Source: Pseudorasbora parva
Taxonomy: Eukaryota; Chordata; Actinopteri; Cypriniformes; Gobionidae
Direction: 5' to 3'
NCBI RefSeq assembly: GCF_024679245.1
Contig: NC_090187.1
Coordinates: forward strand, 19,940,995 to 20,004,994
Length of the DNA stretch: 64,000 nt
Shown here: positions 48,493 through 58,702 of the stretch, piece by piece
Layout: every line of letters begins with the position of its first letter
Numbering within the stretch: the stretch's first letter is position 1
The notes under the pieces: generated by a model
The model's input: the letters and a program-made list of their open reading frames with translations, nothing else
Databases searched by the model: none
What the model was told of the DNA's origin: nothing
Translations under genes and position numbers: made by a program

Positions 48493-49132
48493 CCTATGGA
48501 AAACGCCAGGATGCTGGCCCTTCCAGCGTCCTGCTTGAGCGCACTGCACCGTCTAGTATGGTACGGAAGTCAGGGCTCCAAGCAGGGAGTACAGTCACTG
48601 CTGTTTCTGCAAGACCCACTCAGAATGACTATTGGATAACGCTGGGAAAGCGTGCCTACCTCGTGCTTGAGAGAGAGGGTACGCTGCGGGGCCACGTCCT
48701 TCAGGGAAGGAGAGGTGGCAGAATACACATAAGGACTAACCTGGCAGGGTAGTGCAACATATGGCAGTCTCTGGGGTGGTTCCAGCCTGACTGAAGGGGG
48801 GAAAGAACACGCCCAGAGACGACAGAGCGGGCTCTGTCGAGGGAAAGACACGGGGCTAGCCCGAAGGGTAGCTGATACCGTGGAAGAATACACATATGGG
48901 GTTGCCGTGAGGGAACCGCTACATATGGAACCCAGCCTACAGCCACGTTTCACAAGCATACGGGTGCAGGCCTGGCGTCAGACGGTCCGCAACGTCTGAC
49001 ACCGGAGGGGTGACGGAGGAGCTCGACAGGGTTAGCCGGTTTCCCGGGGAACACAACTGGAGACAATAGACGCACGTATCCGGCCCAGAGGGCGGGAGTG
49101 GCGTTTCGCAAGCCGACACTTAGAACGGGCAC
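48493..49132. other. Non-coding region between ICR and recombinase stop
   Basis: This is 640 bp of GC-rich sequence downstream of the recombinase gene in coding sense. Short open frames exist on both strands but none has recognisable domains. AGAATACACATA occurs twice (near 48720 and 48885). Confidence 0.6.
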
Positions 49133-51613
49133 TTAGCGCTCCTGGCCACTGGGGGCGAGGATGCGGGAAGATACCGGCTCTACACGTAAGCTATAGAATC
49201 TAGCAAACGTGTTAGGTGTCGCCCAGCCCGCAGCTCTACATATGTCTGTCAGCGAGGCGCCTTGAGCCAGCGCCCAGGAAGAAGCAACACTCCGAGTGGA
49301 GTGAGCTCTTACACCGAACGGGCAAGGCACGTCTTGGGACTGGTAGGCCAAGACTATAGCATCCACTATCCAGTGGGCTAACCTCTGCTTGGAGACAGCC
49401 TTTCCCTTCTGCTGGCCTCCGTAACAGACGAAGAGTTGCTCTGAGGTCCGAAGGCTTTGGGTCCGGTCAACGTAAGCGCGAAGAGCGCGGACCGGACACA
49501 GCAAAGCCAGGGCTGGGTCTGCCTCCTCCGAAGGCAGCGCTTGCAGGTTCACCACCTGATCCCGGAAGGGAGTGGTAGGAACCTTGGGCACATATCCGGG
49601 CCGGGGTCTCAGGACAACGTGAGAGTTACCTGGCCCGAACTCTAGGCACGATTCGTTGACCGAAAGTGCATGCAGGTCCCCTACCCTCTTGATCGAGGCC
49701 AATGCCGTCAGGAGCACTGTCTTCATTGACAAGATTTTCAGCTCACAAGACGCCAAAGGCTCGAAGGGAGGGCTCTGAAGTGCTCGGAGCACTAGAGCTA
49801 AGTCCCAAGAGGGTATCGAGGATGGACGAGGAGGATTTAGTCTCCTCGCACCTCTGAGGAACCTGACGATTAGGTCGTGCTTCCCCACGGACTTACCTTC
49901 TACTACATCATGGTACGCTGCTATTGCTGCAGCATATACCTTGAGGGTGGAGGGAGACAGCCTTCTCTCCAACCCATCTTGCAGGAAGGAAAGCACGACA
50001 CTGATCGAACACCTTCGGGGGTCTTCCCGGCGGGAAGCGCACCACTCAACGAACAGGTTCCACTTCAGCGCATAGAGGCGCCTCGTAGAGGGGGCTCTAG
50101 CTGAAGCGATGGTGTCTACGACAGCTTGTGGTAGTCCATCTAGAACCTCCGCGTCCCGTCCAGGGACCAGACATGAAGATTCCAGAGGTCTGGACGCGGG
50201 TGCCATAGTGTGCCCCGTCCCTGAGAAAGAAGGTCCTTCCTCAGGGGAATCGGCCAAGGAGGGGCTGTCGCGAGGAGTGTGAGTTCTGGGAACCAGGTCC
50301 GGTTGGGCCAATACGGCGCAACTAACAAGACCTGCTCCTCGTCCTCCCTGACCTTGCACAGAGTCTGTGCAAGAAGGCTCACTGGGGGAAACGCATACTT
50401 GCGTAGGTCCCGGGGCCAGCTGTGTGCCAGTGCATCTGTGCCGAGGGTACCCCCGGTCAGGGAATAGTACCACTGGCAATGGGTCGAGTCCGGAGAGGCA
50501 AACAGGTCGACCTGTGCGGCTCCGAACTGGTCCCATATCAGCTGGACCGCCTGGGGGTGGAGTCGCCACTCTCCCGGAGGTGTCGGCTGACGAGAGAGCT
50601 CGTCGGCTGTCTGGTTCAGCACACCAGGGACATGAATGGCCCGAAGCGACCTCAGCTGCTTCTGACTCCACAGGAGGAGGTGGCGGGCGAGTTGGAGCAA
50701 ACAACGGGAGCGTAGACCACCCTGACGGTTGATGTACGCAATGGCCGTGGTGCTGTCCGTACGGACCAGTACATGCTTGCCACGCAGCGGCCCCTTGAGG
50801 TGGCGGAGTGCCAGATGTACTGCCAGTAACTCGAGGCAATTGATATGCCAATGCAATTGCGGCCCCGTCCACAGACCAGCAACTGCATGCCCGTTGTACG
50901 TGGCCCCCCAGCCTGTGGTGGAGGCATCCGTGAATAGCACAGCATGCCTGGACACTTGTTCTAGGGGCACCCCGGCCCGGAGAAACGAAGTGCTGGACCA
51001 CGGGCTGAAGGTTTGGCGGCAGTAAGGAGTCACTGGGACCCGGTACTGACCGCTCTGCCACGCCCACCTCGGGACTCGGCCTTCGAGCCAGCGTTGAAGC
51101 GGTCTCATATGAAGCAATCCGAGCGGCGTGACCGCGGCTGCAGATGCCATATGCCCCAGGAGCCTCTGAAAGAATTTCAGTGGGACCGCTGTCCTGCTCT
51201 TGAACATATTCAAGCAGTTCAACACCGACTGGACTCGCTCCTCGGTGAGGCGCGCCGTCCGGTTGACCGAGTCCAGCTCCATACCGAGATAAGAGATCCT
51301 CTGTGTAGGACAGAGTTTGCTCTTCTCTCGGTTGACCCGAAGGCCCAACTGGCTGAGGTGACTGAGCACCAAGTCCCTGTGTTCGCACAACTGGTCCTTC
51401 GACTGGGCTAGGATCAGCCAACCGTCGAGGTAGTTGAGAATCCGAACGCCGCGTTCTCTGAGCGGAACAATGGCTGCCTCCGCGACCTTCGTAAAGACGC
51501 GGGGCGACAGGGACAGCCCGAAGGGCAGGACCTTGTACTGATATGCTTTCCCCTCGAACGCCAAACGTAGGAACGGTCTGTGTTGAGGGAGAAAGACACA
51601 CGGAAGTACGCAT
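49133..51613 (-). CDS. Tyrosine recombinase of the DIRS element (core about 49133-50250)
   Basis: This enzyme would integrate the circular DNA copy by strand exchange. The open frame is 826 codons, but only the last 350 or so look like a recombinase; the first 470 overlap the reverse transcriptase/RNase H gene in another frame. DIRS genes are known to overlap, so part of that may be translated, but I cannot place the true start. The core begins with a SAM-like DNA-binding segment (STRRLYALKWNLFVEWC). It has the catalytic tetrad on this frame's numbering: R643 (IKRVGDLH), H771 and R774 (RAHSTRS), and Y807 (RFYSLRV). The GW in AAGW fills the usual H/W position. No stop or shift interrupts the core, so this is the only gene of the element that looks able to make an active protein. 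Confidence 0.88.
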   Translation of the reverse strand: MRTSVCLSPSTQTVPTFGVRGESISVQGPALRAVPVAPRLYEGRGGSHCSAQRTRRSDSQLPRRLADPSPVEGPVVRTQGLGAQSPQPVGPSGQPREEQTLSYTEDLLSRYGAGLGQPDGAPHRGASPVGVELLEYVQEQDSGPTEILSEAPGAYGICSRGHAARIASYETASTLARRPSPEVGVAERSVPGPSDSLLPPNLQPVVQHFVSPGRGAPRTSVQACCAIHGCLHHRLGGHVQRACSCWSVDGAAIALAYQLPRVTGSTSGTPPPQGAAAWQACTGPYGQHHGHCVHQPSGWSTLPLFAPTRPPPPPVESEAAEVASGHSCPWCAEPDSRRALSSADTSGRVATPPPGGPADMGPVRSRTGRPVCLSGLDPLPVVLFPDRGYPRHRCTGTQLAPGPTQVCVSPSEPSCTDSVQGQGGRGAGLVSCAVLAQPDLVPRTHTPRDSPSLADSPEEGPSFSGTGHTMAPASRPLESSCLVPGRDAEVLDGLPQAVVDTIASARAPSTRRLYALKWNLFVEWCASRREDPRRCSISVVLSFLQDGLERRLSPSTLKVYAAAIAAYHDVVEGKSVGKHDLIVRFLRGARRLNPPRPSSIPSWDLALVLRALQSPPFEPLASCELKILSMKTVLLTALASIKRVGDLHALSVNESCLEFGPGNSHVVLRPRPGYVPKVPTTPFRDQVVNLQALPSEEADPALALLCPVRALRAYVDRTQSLRTSEQLFVCYGGQQKGKAVSKQRLAHWIVDAIVLAYQSQDVPCPFGVRAHSTRSVASSWALAQGASLTDICRAAGWATPNTFARFYSLRVEPVSSRILAPSGQER

Positions 51614-52038
51614 CCTTCAGGTCGATCGCTGCAAACCAATCCTGGGGACGGATGCATTGGAAATGCGTTTCTGCGTCAACATCCTGAACGGGAGCTTGTG
51701 CAGGGCCCGATTCAGAACTCGCAGGTCCAGGATTGGTCGTAACCCACCCCCTTCTTGGGCACAATGAAGTAGGGGCTATAGAACCCCGTCTTCATATCGG
51801 CTGGAGGAACCGGCTCGATCGCGTCCTTCGCCAGTAGGACCTCGATCTCTGACCTCAAGACCTGAGCATCGCTGCTTCGCACGGAGGTGAAGAGGATGCC
51901 CCTGTACTTGGGCGGCCGGCGCGCGAACTGAATCGCGTAGCCGAGTCTGATGGTACGGATGAGCCAGCGAGACGGCCCGGGGAGACCTAGCCAGGCCCCC
52001 AGAGACCGTGCAAGCGGGACCAACCGCACCACAGACAT
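50140..52038 (-). pseudogene. Reverse transcriptase-RNase H gene of the DIRS element, broken
   Basis: It would copy element RNA into DNA. The N-terminal part (52038 to about 51730) has PPKYRGILF and FYSPYFIVPKKG. Three single-base shifts follow between about 51740 and 51600, moving the reading through three segments: the KKG segment, the DLKDAYF segment, and the frame open from 51657 to 50140. That last frame has LPFGLSLSPRVF, then NYLDGW where the catalytic box should have two Asp; the second is Gly (codon 51421-51423). RNase H follows (FTDASTTGWG, CLELLAVHLAL, RTDSTTAIAYI, NQTADELSR), with its acidic residues present. The C-terminal VDLFASPDST...VAPYWP domain is often called DAM-like in DIRS elements. 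It overlaps the recombinase frame. Likely inactive. Confidence 0.88.
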
Positions 52039-52072
52039 GCCCGGGGTGGGGCAGCGAAGTGGAGTACTCTAG

Positions 52073-52360
52073 CCCGACTCGGGAGGCCCGGAGGCGGCCC
52101 GAAGTGTTGCCTGAGCACTCCTGGTTTGGACAGAGAGTGGGTGAGAAGGCCCGGAGGCGTCCTCGGAGCCCACTCTGCTGCCCACTGCCCGGAGGCAGGG
52201 AAGTGAAGCACTCAGCCCCGACCCGGGAGGCCCGTGGGCGGCCCGGAGTGTTGACTGAGTGCTCACGAGAGAGGAAGTGTGTGGGTGAGAAGGCCCGGGG
52301 GCGTCCTCGAGGCCCACACAACTGCCCCCTGGCGACGGGAGGGTAGGAAAGGAGTGACAA
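52073..52360 (-). repeat. 144-bp GC-rich tandem duplication at the gag-pol junction
   Basis: CCCGACTCGGGAGGCCC at 52073 recurs as CCCGACCCGGGAGGCCC at 52217, with GTGGGTGAGAAGGCCCG in both units; a third partial unit (GGCCCGTGGGCGTC) follows. The copies differ by roughly one base in five. Confidence 0.8.
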
Positions 52361-52549
52361 GGCCCGTGGGCGTCGCACACTGCCAACCTGACCCTCTTGG
52401 GGCCCAGAGAGAGAGGAAACTGCTCTTAAAACGTGGGTACCGCTGGACTCCGGAGAGCCAGTGGCAGAACCGAAACCAGTCAGGGCCCCCCGGTCCTCCT
52501 CCGGGGGGGTGGGGGAGGGATGCGAACATCGTCTCCCCCGAGCAGCTCC

Positions 52550-53475
52550 TGTTCTCCCTAGCCGGCCCGTCTCAGGGCCGCGTCCCCTTGCGCTTGCCTG
52601 CCGGTTAGCGGGCCCTGGACGGGTTGGGCGTCCCTCGCGTCCGGCACCCTGCTCCTCCAGTGGAGGCTGCTGCTCGGCTCTAGCAGGGTGGAGGCGGACG
52701 CAGGAGGGGATGCCCTCGGCGACGAGCCGGCAGAGGCGCTGCGACCGACGACCGAGCAGCTGGTCGTCGGCACCCTGGTGCAACGCCTCCGTCTGCTCTT
52801 GGGCCACCAAGAACTGCTGGGCAAAGTTCTCGATGGTGCCGCCGAGGAGGCCAGCCCGACAGACAGGCTTTTCTTGCGCATATCTGTCAGGTTAGCCCCC
52901 TATTCCTGGACCACTAGTGTGGACATCGCCTGACCCAGGGAGCGTGCAGTGATTTTCGTCGCCCATAGGGCGAGGTCCAACACCGCACGCAGTTCCTGCA
53001 CAACCCCTGGGCTGGGACTACCCTCGTGCGTGCAGGGCAGAGGGCAGTGAGAGAGGGAAAACAATGATACTTTTTTTTTTTTTTTTTTTTTGTCTCATTT
53101 TTGGCCCTTTTGACCCTCCATATTTCCCTCTCTCCGATGCAGCAATTGACATCTGTCCTCTGCCAGAGCCAAAAATGAAACGCTAGCCCTTTTTCTCTTT
53201 AGGACCAGCGATTCCACCTTCAACTACCAGCAGGCATGCGAGACAGTGAACGTGGCCGTCAGAACGGCACACAGCGCACTGAGCGCTCAAGCCTCTATGA
53301 AGAAGGCAAGGCGAACAATGCCCTGACGTGGTCGTGTTCTCATGAGAGAATCCGTACCACCCACGAACAGAGTCTCAGCATGCTTTTGATGCGATAGAGG
53401 AGTGGGGGCCCGAGGGGATTTACCCGGCGGGGAATCCCCACTGTAATCCTCAGGCCACCAGCGCTTATCAGCCAA
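52550..53475 (-). pseudogene. gag remnant of the DIRS element
   Basis: The frame ELRAVLDLALWATKITARSL near 52990 resembles the conserved DIRS gag segment. It runs into a TAG at 52900-52902, continues as GANLTDMRK, and is then shifted near 52855 to the frame with GTIENFAQQFLVAQEQTEAL. Further upstream a short frame (53475-53287, MADKRWWPEDYSGD) may be the N-terminus, separated by a 21-base T run at 53071-53091. With a stop, a shift and that interruption it cannot make full-length Gag. The open frame that continues past 52550 to 51776 is low-complexity and partly a shadow of the reverse transcriptase. Confidence 0.65.
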
Positions 53476-53740
53476 AGTAGCCCTTTTCCAGTAACACTAG
53501 AAATGAACTAGATCGGGGGATAGGCGAAGGGACTCGACCCCATCTGAGGTTTCATAGTCTCGACCGCGCATCTAGAGCGCCGACTGACGCGCGCCGGTTG
53601 TCGTGACAACCACCGCTGTCAGCCGGCCGCTCGACGGCACACGGCGCGCTGAACACTCGAGCCCTTTATGAGAAGGGGGAGACGAACAACGCGCCGACGT
53701 GACCATGTTCTTTTACCAGAACATGAATCACCCACGATCG
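53266..53740 (-). repeat. Diverged ~110-bp duplication in the DIRS 5' region
   Basis: GGCACACAGCGCACTGAGCG at about 53266 and GGCACACGGCGCGCTGAACA at about 53636 begin related stretches of about 110 bp (shared GAACAA, GACGTG, GTTCT, CACCCACGA). Confidence 0.75.
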
Positions 53741-54203
53741 CAATCTCACATGCGCTCGTGGCCGTCAAGAGGACAGGAAACAGTTGCATACCAGGAATAC
53801 ACGGTTTGAATGACATCTTGAAAAAGACGCAGGGTCAAACCGTGTTGCTCTTTTGTGAATGGAAAGCTGCTCTTTTAGTGTGCTGAAGCACTCAGGGAGA
53901 TGACCGCGGCTCCACACAGTTCGTTCTGCAAGCCTGTGTGAGCTCTCAGTGATGTGTATTTGTGTGTGTGTAACGCCCAGCGAACCAACAGTTTGTATAG
54001 GAAACGCTCAGCGAACCAACAGTTTGTATGGGAAACGCTCAGCGAACCAACAAGCTCCTTTAGATCGCTTGATCACTGATCAGACGGTCTCTCACTGACG
54101 CGCCGTATCACCCGCACTGGCAGACTCTCTCACTCAACACTCTTTGACTCATAGTCAGACACTCTTCGTAGGAAACAGTACGCACTGCTCGGCTCCGAAG
54201 TAG
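53480..54203 (-). other. 5' untranslated region of the DIRS element
   Basis: This is the leader between the right inverted repeat and the first gag-like frame. It contains a short TG run near 53953-53970 and the 31-bp repeats described separately. A small open frame at 53816-53619 has no recognised domain. Confidence 0.6.
53972..54052 (-). repeat. 31-bp tandem repeat, about 2.6 units
   Basis: Units start at 53972, 54003 and 54034 (AACGCTCAGCGAACCAACAG, then TTTGTATGGGA). The third is cut after ACCAACAA. Confidence 0.92.
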
Positions 54204-54392
54204 AAAGCGCTGATCTACCATTCCACTTCCTATTTATACCCGCGCTGCGGGGCGGAGCGTGGAATGCGTGATCGCATGCCAAATTTCATTGGCTCGTTGT
54301 TAGATGCTCGAAGTAGGATTGGTCTCTAAAGTAAGATCCCATTCGTCGGTTCAGTTCTGACGTACGTCGAACGTGACCGACTGAAAGGGAAC
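54204..54392 (-). repeat. Right end and inverted terminal repeat of the DIRS element
   Basis: 54204-54368 is the inverted copy of 48155-48319. 54369-54392 is unique to this end and matches the second half of the ICR. Confidence 0.93.
54231..54238 (-). promoter_or_regulatory. TATA box driving the DIRS genes
   Basis: TATAAATA on the minus strand within the right inverted repeat, correctly placed upstream of the leader and gag. Confidence 0.65.
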
Positions 54393-56454
54393 TATATATA
54401 TCTATAGAGAGATCAAGTTCATGGAATCTAGGGTCAGATTTTTGTTTTTGTTTTTTTTGTCAAAAAATGTCTTCCTTGACATATTGATGAAACAACAGGT
54501 AGTCATAAAGTCTGTGTGGAATGTTCAAGTTCAAAGAATATTTGGACACAAATAAGTTCAAAAGGTCATCCTTGAACCACTGCATCAGAAGAAATCTATT
54601 TATATGCATAGAAAGTTCAAGTTCATGGGATCCAGGGTCAGAAATGTTTTTTTTGTCAAAAAAAAATCTCATCCTTGATCTACTGAAGAAACAACAGAAA
54701 GTCATACGTCTGTAAAGAAGGTTCAAGTTCAAAGACTCTTTGGCCAAAAATAAGTTCAAAGGGTCATCCTTGAAGAGCTAATAAAACATCAGAAGGAATC
54801 TATTTATATGTATAGAAACTTCAAGTTCATGGAATCTAGCGTCAGAATTATTTTTTGCCAAAAAATATCTTCCTTGACCTACTGATGAAACAACAGGTAG
54901 AAATAAAGTGTGTAAAGAATGTTCAAGTTCAAAGACTAATTGGCCACAGATAGGTTCAAAAGGTCATCCCTGAACCACTGCATCAGAAGGAATCTATTTA
55001 TATGCATAGAAAGTTCAAGTTCATGGGATCCAGGGGCAGAATCTTTTTTTTTTTTTGGTCAAAAATCTCATCCTTGATATACTGAAGAAACAACAGAAAG
55101 TCATATGTCTGTAAGGAAGGTTCAAGTTCAAAGACTCTTTGGTAAAAATAAGTTCAAAGGGTCATCCTTGAAGAGCTAATAAAACATCAGAAGGAATCTA
55201 TATATATGTATAGAAAGATCAAGTTAATGGAATCTAGGGTCAGATTTTTGTTTGTTTTTTTGCCAAAAAATGTCTTCCTTGACCTACTGATGAAACAACA
55301 GGTAGTCATAAAGTCTTTGTAGAATGTTCAAGTTCAAAGACTATTGGGCTACAAATAGGTTCAATATGTAGTTCCTAAACCACTGCATCCGAAGTATTCT
55401 ATTTTTATGCATAGAAAGTTCAAGTTCATGGGATCCAGGAACAGAATCTTTTTTTTGTCAAAAAAATCTAATCCTTGATTTACTGAAGAAACAACAGAAA
55501 GTCATAAGTCAGTAAAGAAGGTTCAAGTTCAAAGACTCTGGCCAAAAATAAGTTAAAAGGGTCATCCTTAAAGAACTAATAAAACATCAGAAAGAATCTA
55601 TTTATATGTATAGAAAGTTCATGTTCATGGAATCTAGGGTCAGATTTTTTCTATTTTTTTTTGTCAAAAAATGTCTTCCTTGACATATTGATGAAAAAAA
55701 CAGGTAGTCATAAAGTCTGTGTGGAATGTTCAAGTTCTAAGAAAATTTGGCCACAAATAAGTTCAAAATGTCATCCTTGAACCACTGCATTTGAAGAAAC
55801 CTATTTATATGCATAGAAAGTTCAAGTTCATGGGATCCAGGGTCAGATTTTTGTTTTTTGTCAAAAAAAATCTCATCCTTGATCTACTGAAGAAACAACA
55901 GAAAGTCATACGTCCGTAAAGAAGGTTTAAGTTCAAAGACCCTTTGGCCAAAAATAAGTTCAAAGGGTCATCCTTGAAGAGCTAATAAAACATCAGAAGG
56001 AATCTATTTATATGTATAAAAACTTCAAGTTCATGGATTCTAGCATCAGAATTTTTTTTTTGCCAAAAAATATCTTCCTTGACCTACTGATGATACAACA
56101 TGTAGTCATAAAGTCTGCATAGAATGTTCAATCTAAAAGACTATTTGGCCACAAATAAGATCAAAAGGTCATCCCTGAACCACTGCATCAGAAGCAATCT
56201 ATTTATTTGCATAGAAAGTTCAAGTTCATGGGATCCAGGGGCAGAATCTTTTTTTTTTGTTGTCAAAAATCTCTTCCTTGATATACTGAAGAAACAACAG
56301 AAAGTCATACGTCTGTAAAGAAGGTTCAAGTTCAAAGACTCTTTGCCAAAAATAAGTTCAAACGGTCATCCTTGAAGAAGTAATATAACATCAGAAGGAA
56401 TCTATTTATATGCATAGAAAGTTCAAGTTCATGGAATCTAGGGTCTTTTTTTTT

Positions 56455-56466
56455 GGGGGGGGGGGG
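56455..56466 (+). repeat. 12-G run in a type-B monomer
   Basis: Follows GAATCTAGGGTCTTTTTTTT; same position in the monomer as the 19932 run. Confidence 0.85.
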
Positions 56467-57697
56467 TGTCAAAAAATGTCTTTCTTGACCTACTGATGAA
56501 ACAACGGGTAGTCATAAAGTCTGTGTAGAATGTTCAAGTTCAAAGACTAATTGGCCACAAATAGGTTCAAAAGGTCATCCCTGAACCTCTGCATCAAAAG
56601 GAATCTATTTATATGTATAGAAAGTTCAAGTTCATGGGATCAAGGTTCAGAATCTTTTTTTTTTTTTTTGTCAAAAATCTCATCCTTGATATACTGAAGA
56701 AACAACAAAAAGTCATACGCATGAATAGAAGGTTCAAGTTCAAAGACTAATTGGCCACAAATAGGTTCAAAAGGTCATCCCTGAACCACTGAATCAGAAG
56801 CAATCTATTTATATGCATAGAAAGTTCAAGTTCATGGGATCCAGGAGCAGAATCTTTTTTTTTTTTTTGTCAAAAATCTCATCCTTGACATACTGAAGAA
56901 ACAACAGAAAGTCATACATCTGTAAAGAAGGTTCAAGTTCAAAGACTCTTTGGCCAAAAATAAGTTCAAAGGGTCATCCCTGAAGAGCTAATAAAACATG
57001 AGAAGGAATATATTTATATGTAAAGAAAAAGTTCAAGGTCATGGAACCTAGGGTCAGATTTTTGTTTTTTTGCCAAAAAATGTCTTCCTTGACCTACTGA
57101 TGAAACAACCGGTAGTCATAAAGTCTGTGTAGACTGTTCAAGTTCAAAGACTAATTGGCCACAAATAGGTTCAAAAGGTCATCCTTGAACCACTGCATCA
57201 AAAGGGAATCTATTTATATGTATAGAAAGTTCAAGATCATTGGATCCAGGGTCAGAATCTTTTTTTTGTCAAAAAATCTCATCCTTGATATACTGAAAAA
57301 ACAACAGAAAGTCATACATCTGTAAACAAGGTTCAAGTTCAAAGACTCTTTGGCCAAAAATAAGTTCAAAGGGTCATCCTTGAAGAAGTAATAAAACATC
57401 AGAAGGAATCTATATGTATAAAAAGTTCAAGTTCAAGGAATCTAGGGGCAGATTTTTTTTTTTTAGTATTTGTCAAAAAATGTCTTTCTTGACCTACTGA
57501 TGAAACAACGGGTAGTCATAAAGTCTGTGTAGAATGTTCAAGTTCAACGACTAATTGGCCACAAATAGGTTCAATATGTAATCTCTGAACCACTGAATCA
57601 GAAGGAATCTATTTATATGCATAGAAAGTTCAGGTTCATGGAATCTAGGTTCAGATTTTTTTTTTTTGTCAAAAAATGTCTTCCTTTACATACTGAT

Positions 57698-57768
57698 GTA
57701 TAGAATGTATAGTCTGTATACATATATGTATATAATGTATAGAATGTATAGTCTGTATAGAATGTTCA
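57698..57768 (+). repeat. 39-bp tandem insert in a type-B monomer, copy 3
   Basis: GTATAGAATG starts at 57698 and 57737. It differs from copies 1 and 2 by a few bases in the spacer. Confidence 0.85.
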
Positions 57769-58687
57769 AGCTCAAAGACTATTTGGCCACAAATAAGTTC
57801 AAAACGTCATCCTTGAACCACTGCATCAAAAGGAATCTATTTATATGTATAGAAAGGTCAAGTTCATGGGATCAAGGTTCAGAATCTTTTCTTTTTTTTT
57901 GTCAAAAATCTCATCCTTGATATACTGAAGAAACAACAGAAAGTCATGCGTCTAAAAAGAAGGTTTAAAATCAAAGACTAATTGGCCACAAATAGGTTCA
58001 AAAGGTCATCCCTGAACCACTGCATCAGAAGCAATCTATTTATATGCATAGAAAGTTCAAGTTCATGGGATCCAGGGGCAGAATCTATTTTTTATGTCAA
58101 AAATCTCATGCTTGATATACTGAAGAAACAACAGAAAGTCATATGTCTGTAAAGAAGGTTCAAGTTCAAAGACTCTTTGGCAAAAATAAGTTCAAAAGGT
58201 CATCCTTGAAGAGCTAATTAAACATTAGAAGGAATCTATTTATATGTATAGAAAGTTCAAGGTCATGGAATCTAGGGTCAGATTTTTGTTTTGTTTTTGT
58301 CAAAAAAATGTCTTCCTTGACCTACTGATGAAACAACAGGTAGTCATAAAGTCTGTGTAGAATGTTCAAGTTCAAAGACTATTTGGCCACAAATAAGTTC
58401 AAAAGGTCACCCGTGAAGCACTGCATCAGAAGGAATCTATTTATATGTATAGAAAGTTCCAGTTCATGGGATCAAGGTTCAGAATCATTTTTTTGTCAAA
58501 AAAAGTCATCCTTGATCTACTGAAGAAAGAAAAGAAAGTCATAAGTCTGTAAAGAAGGTTCAAGTTCAAAGACTCTGGCCAAAAATAAGTTCAAAGGGTC
58601 ATCCTTGAAGAAGTAAAAAAACATCAGAAAGAAAATCTATTTATATGCATAGAAAGTTCAAGTTCATGGAATCTAGGGTCATTTTTT

Positions 58688-58702
58688 GGGGGGGGAGGGG
58701 GG
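58688..58702 (+). repeat. Interrupted G run (A in the middle)
   Basis: Eight G, one A, six G, in a type-B monomer; duplicated at 59498. Confidence 0.85.

Larger units (their letters stand above)
48109..54392 (-). mobile_element. DIRS-type tyrosine-recombinase retrotransposon
   Basis: The element is 6284 bp, GC-rich and coded on the minus strand. Left flank ...AAGGAATC and right flank TATATATATC rejoin to a normal satellite monomer with no added base, so there is no target-site duplication, as expected for integration by a tyrosine recombinase. It has 165-bp inverted terminal repeats (48155-48319 and 54204-54368) and a 114-bp internal complementary region. In coding order it carries gag remnants, reverse transcriptase/RNase H with a C-terminal domain, and a tyrosine recombinase. 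This is the classical DIRS layout (as opposed to Ngaro split direct repeats). Coding regions are damaged apart from the recombinase. Confidence 0.93.

Noticed and set aside
49133..50250. Phage or bacterial integrase from contamination
   Set aside because: It lies inside a complete DIRS element next to its RT/RNase H gene and is flanked by eukaryotic satellite.
51776..52810. 344-codon minus-strand frame as a separate gene
   Set aside because: Its first part is a gag segment and its last part is a shadow of the reverse transcriptase frame; the middle is the GC-rich 144-bp repeat. It is not a coherent protein.
48558..52933. Plus-strand open frames within the DIRS element
   Set aside because: They are antisense to recognised gag, RT and recombinase sequence and result from its high GC content.
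48109..54392. LTR retrotransposon or endogenous retrovirus
   Set aside because: There are no direct long terminal repeats, no DDE integrase, no protease and no target-site duplication; inverted repeats, an ICR and a tyrosine recombinase point to DIRS.
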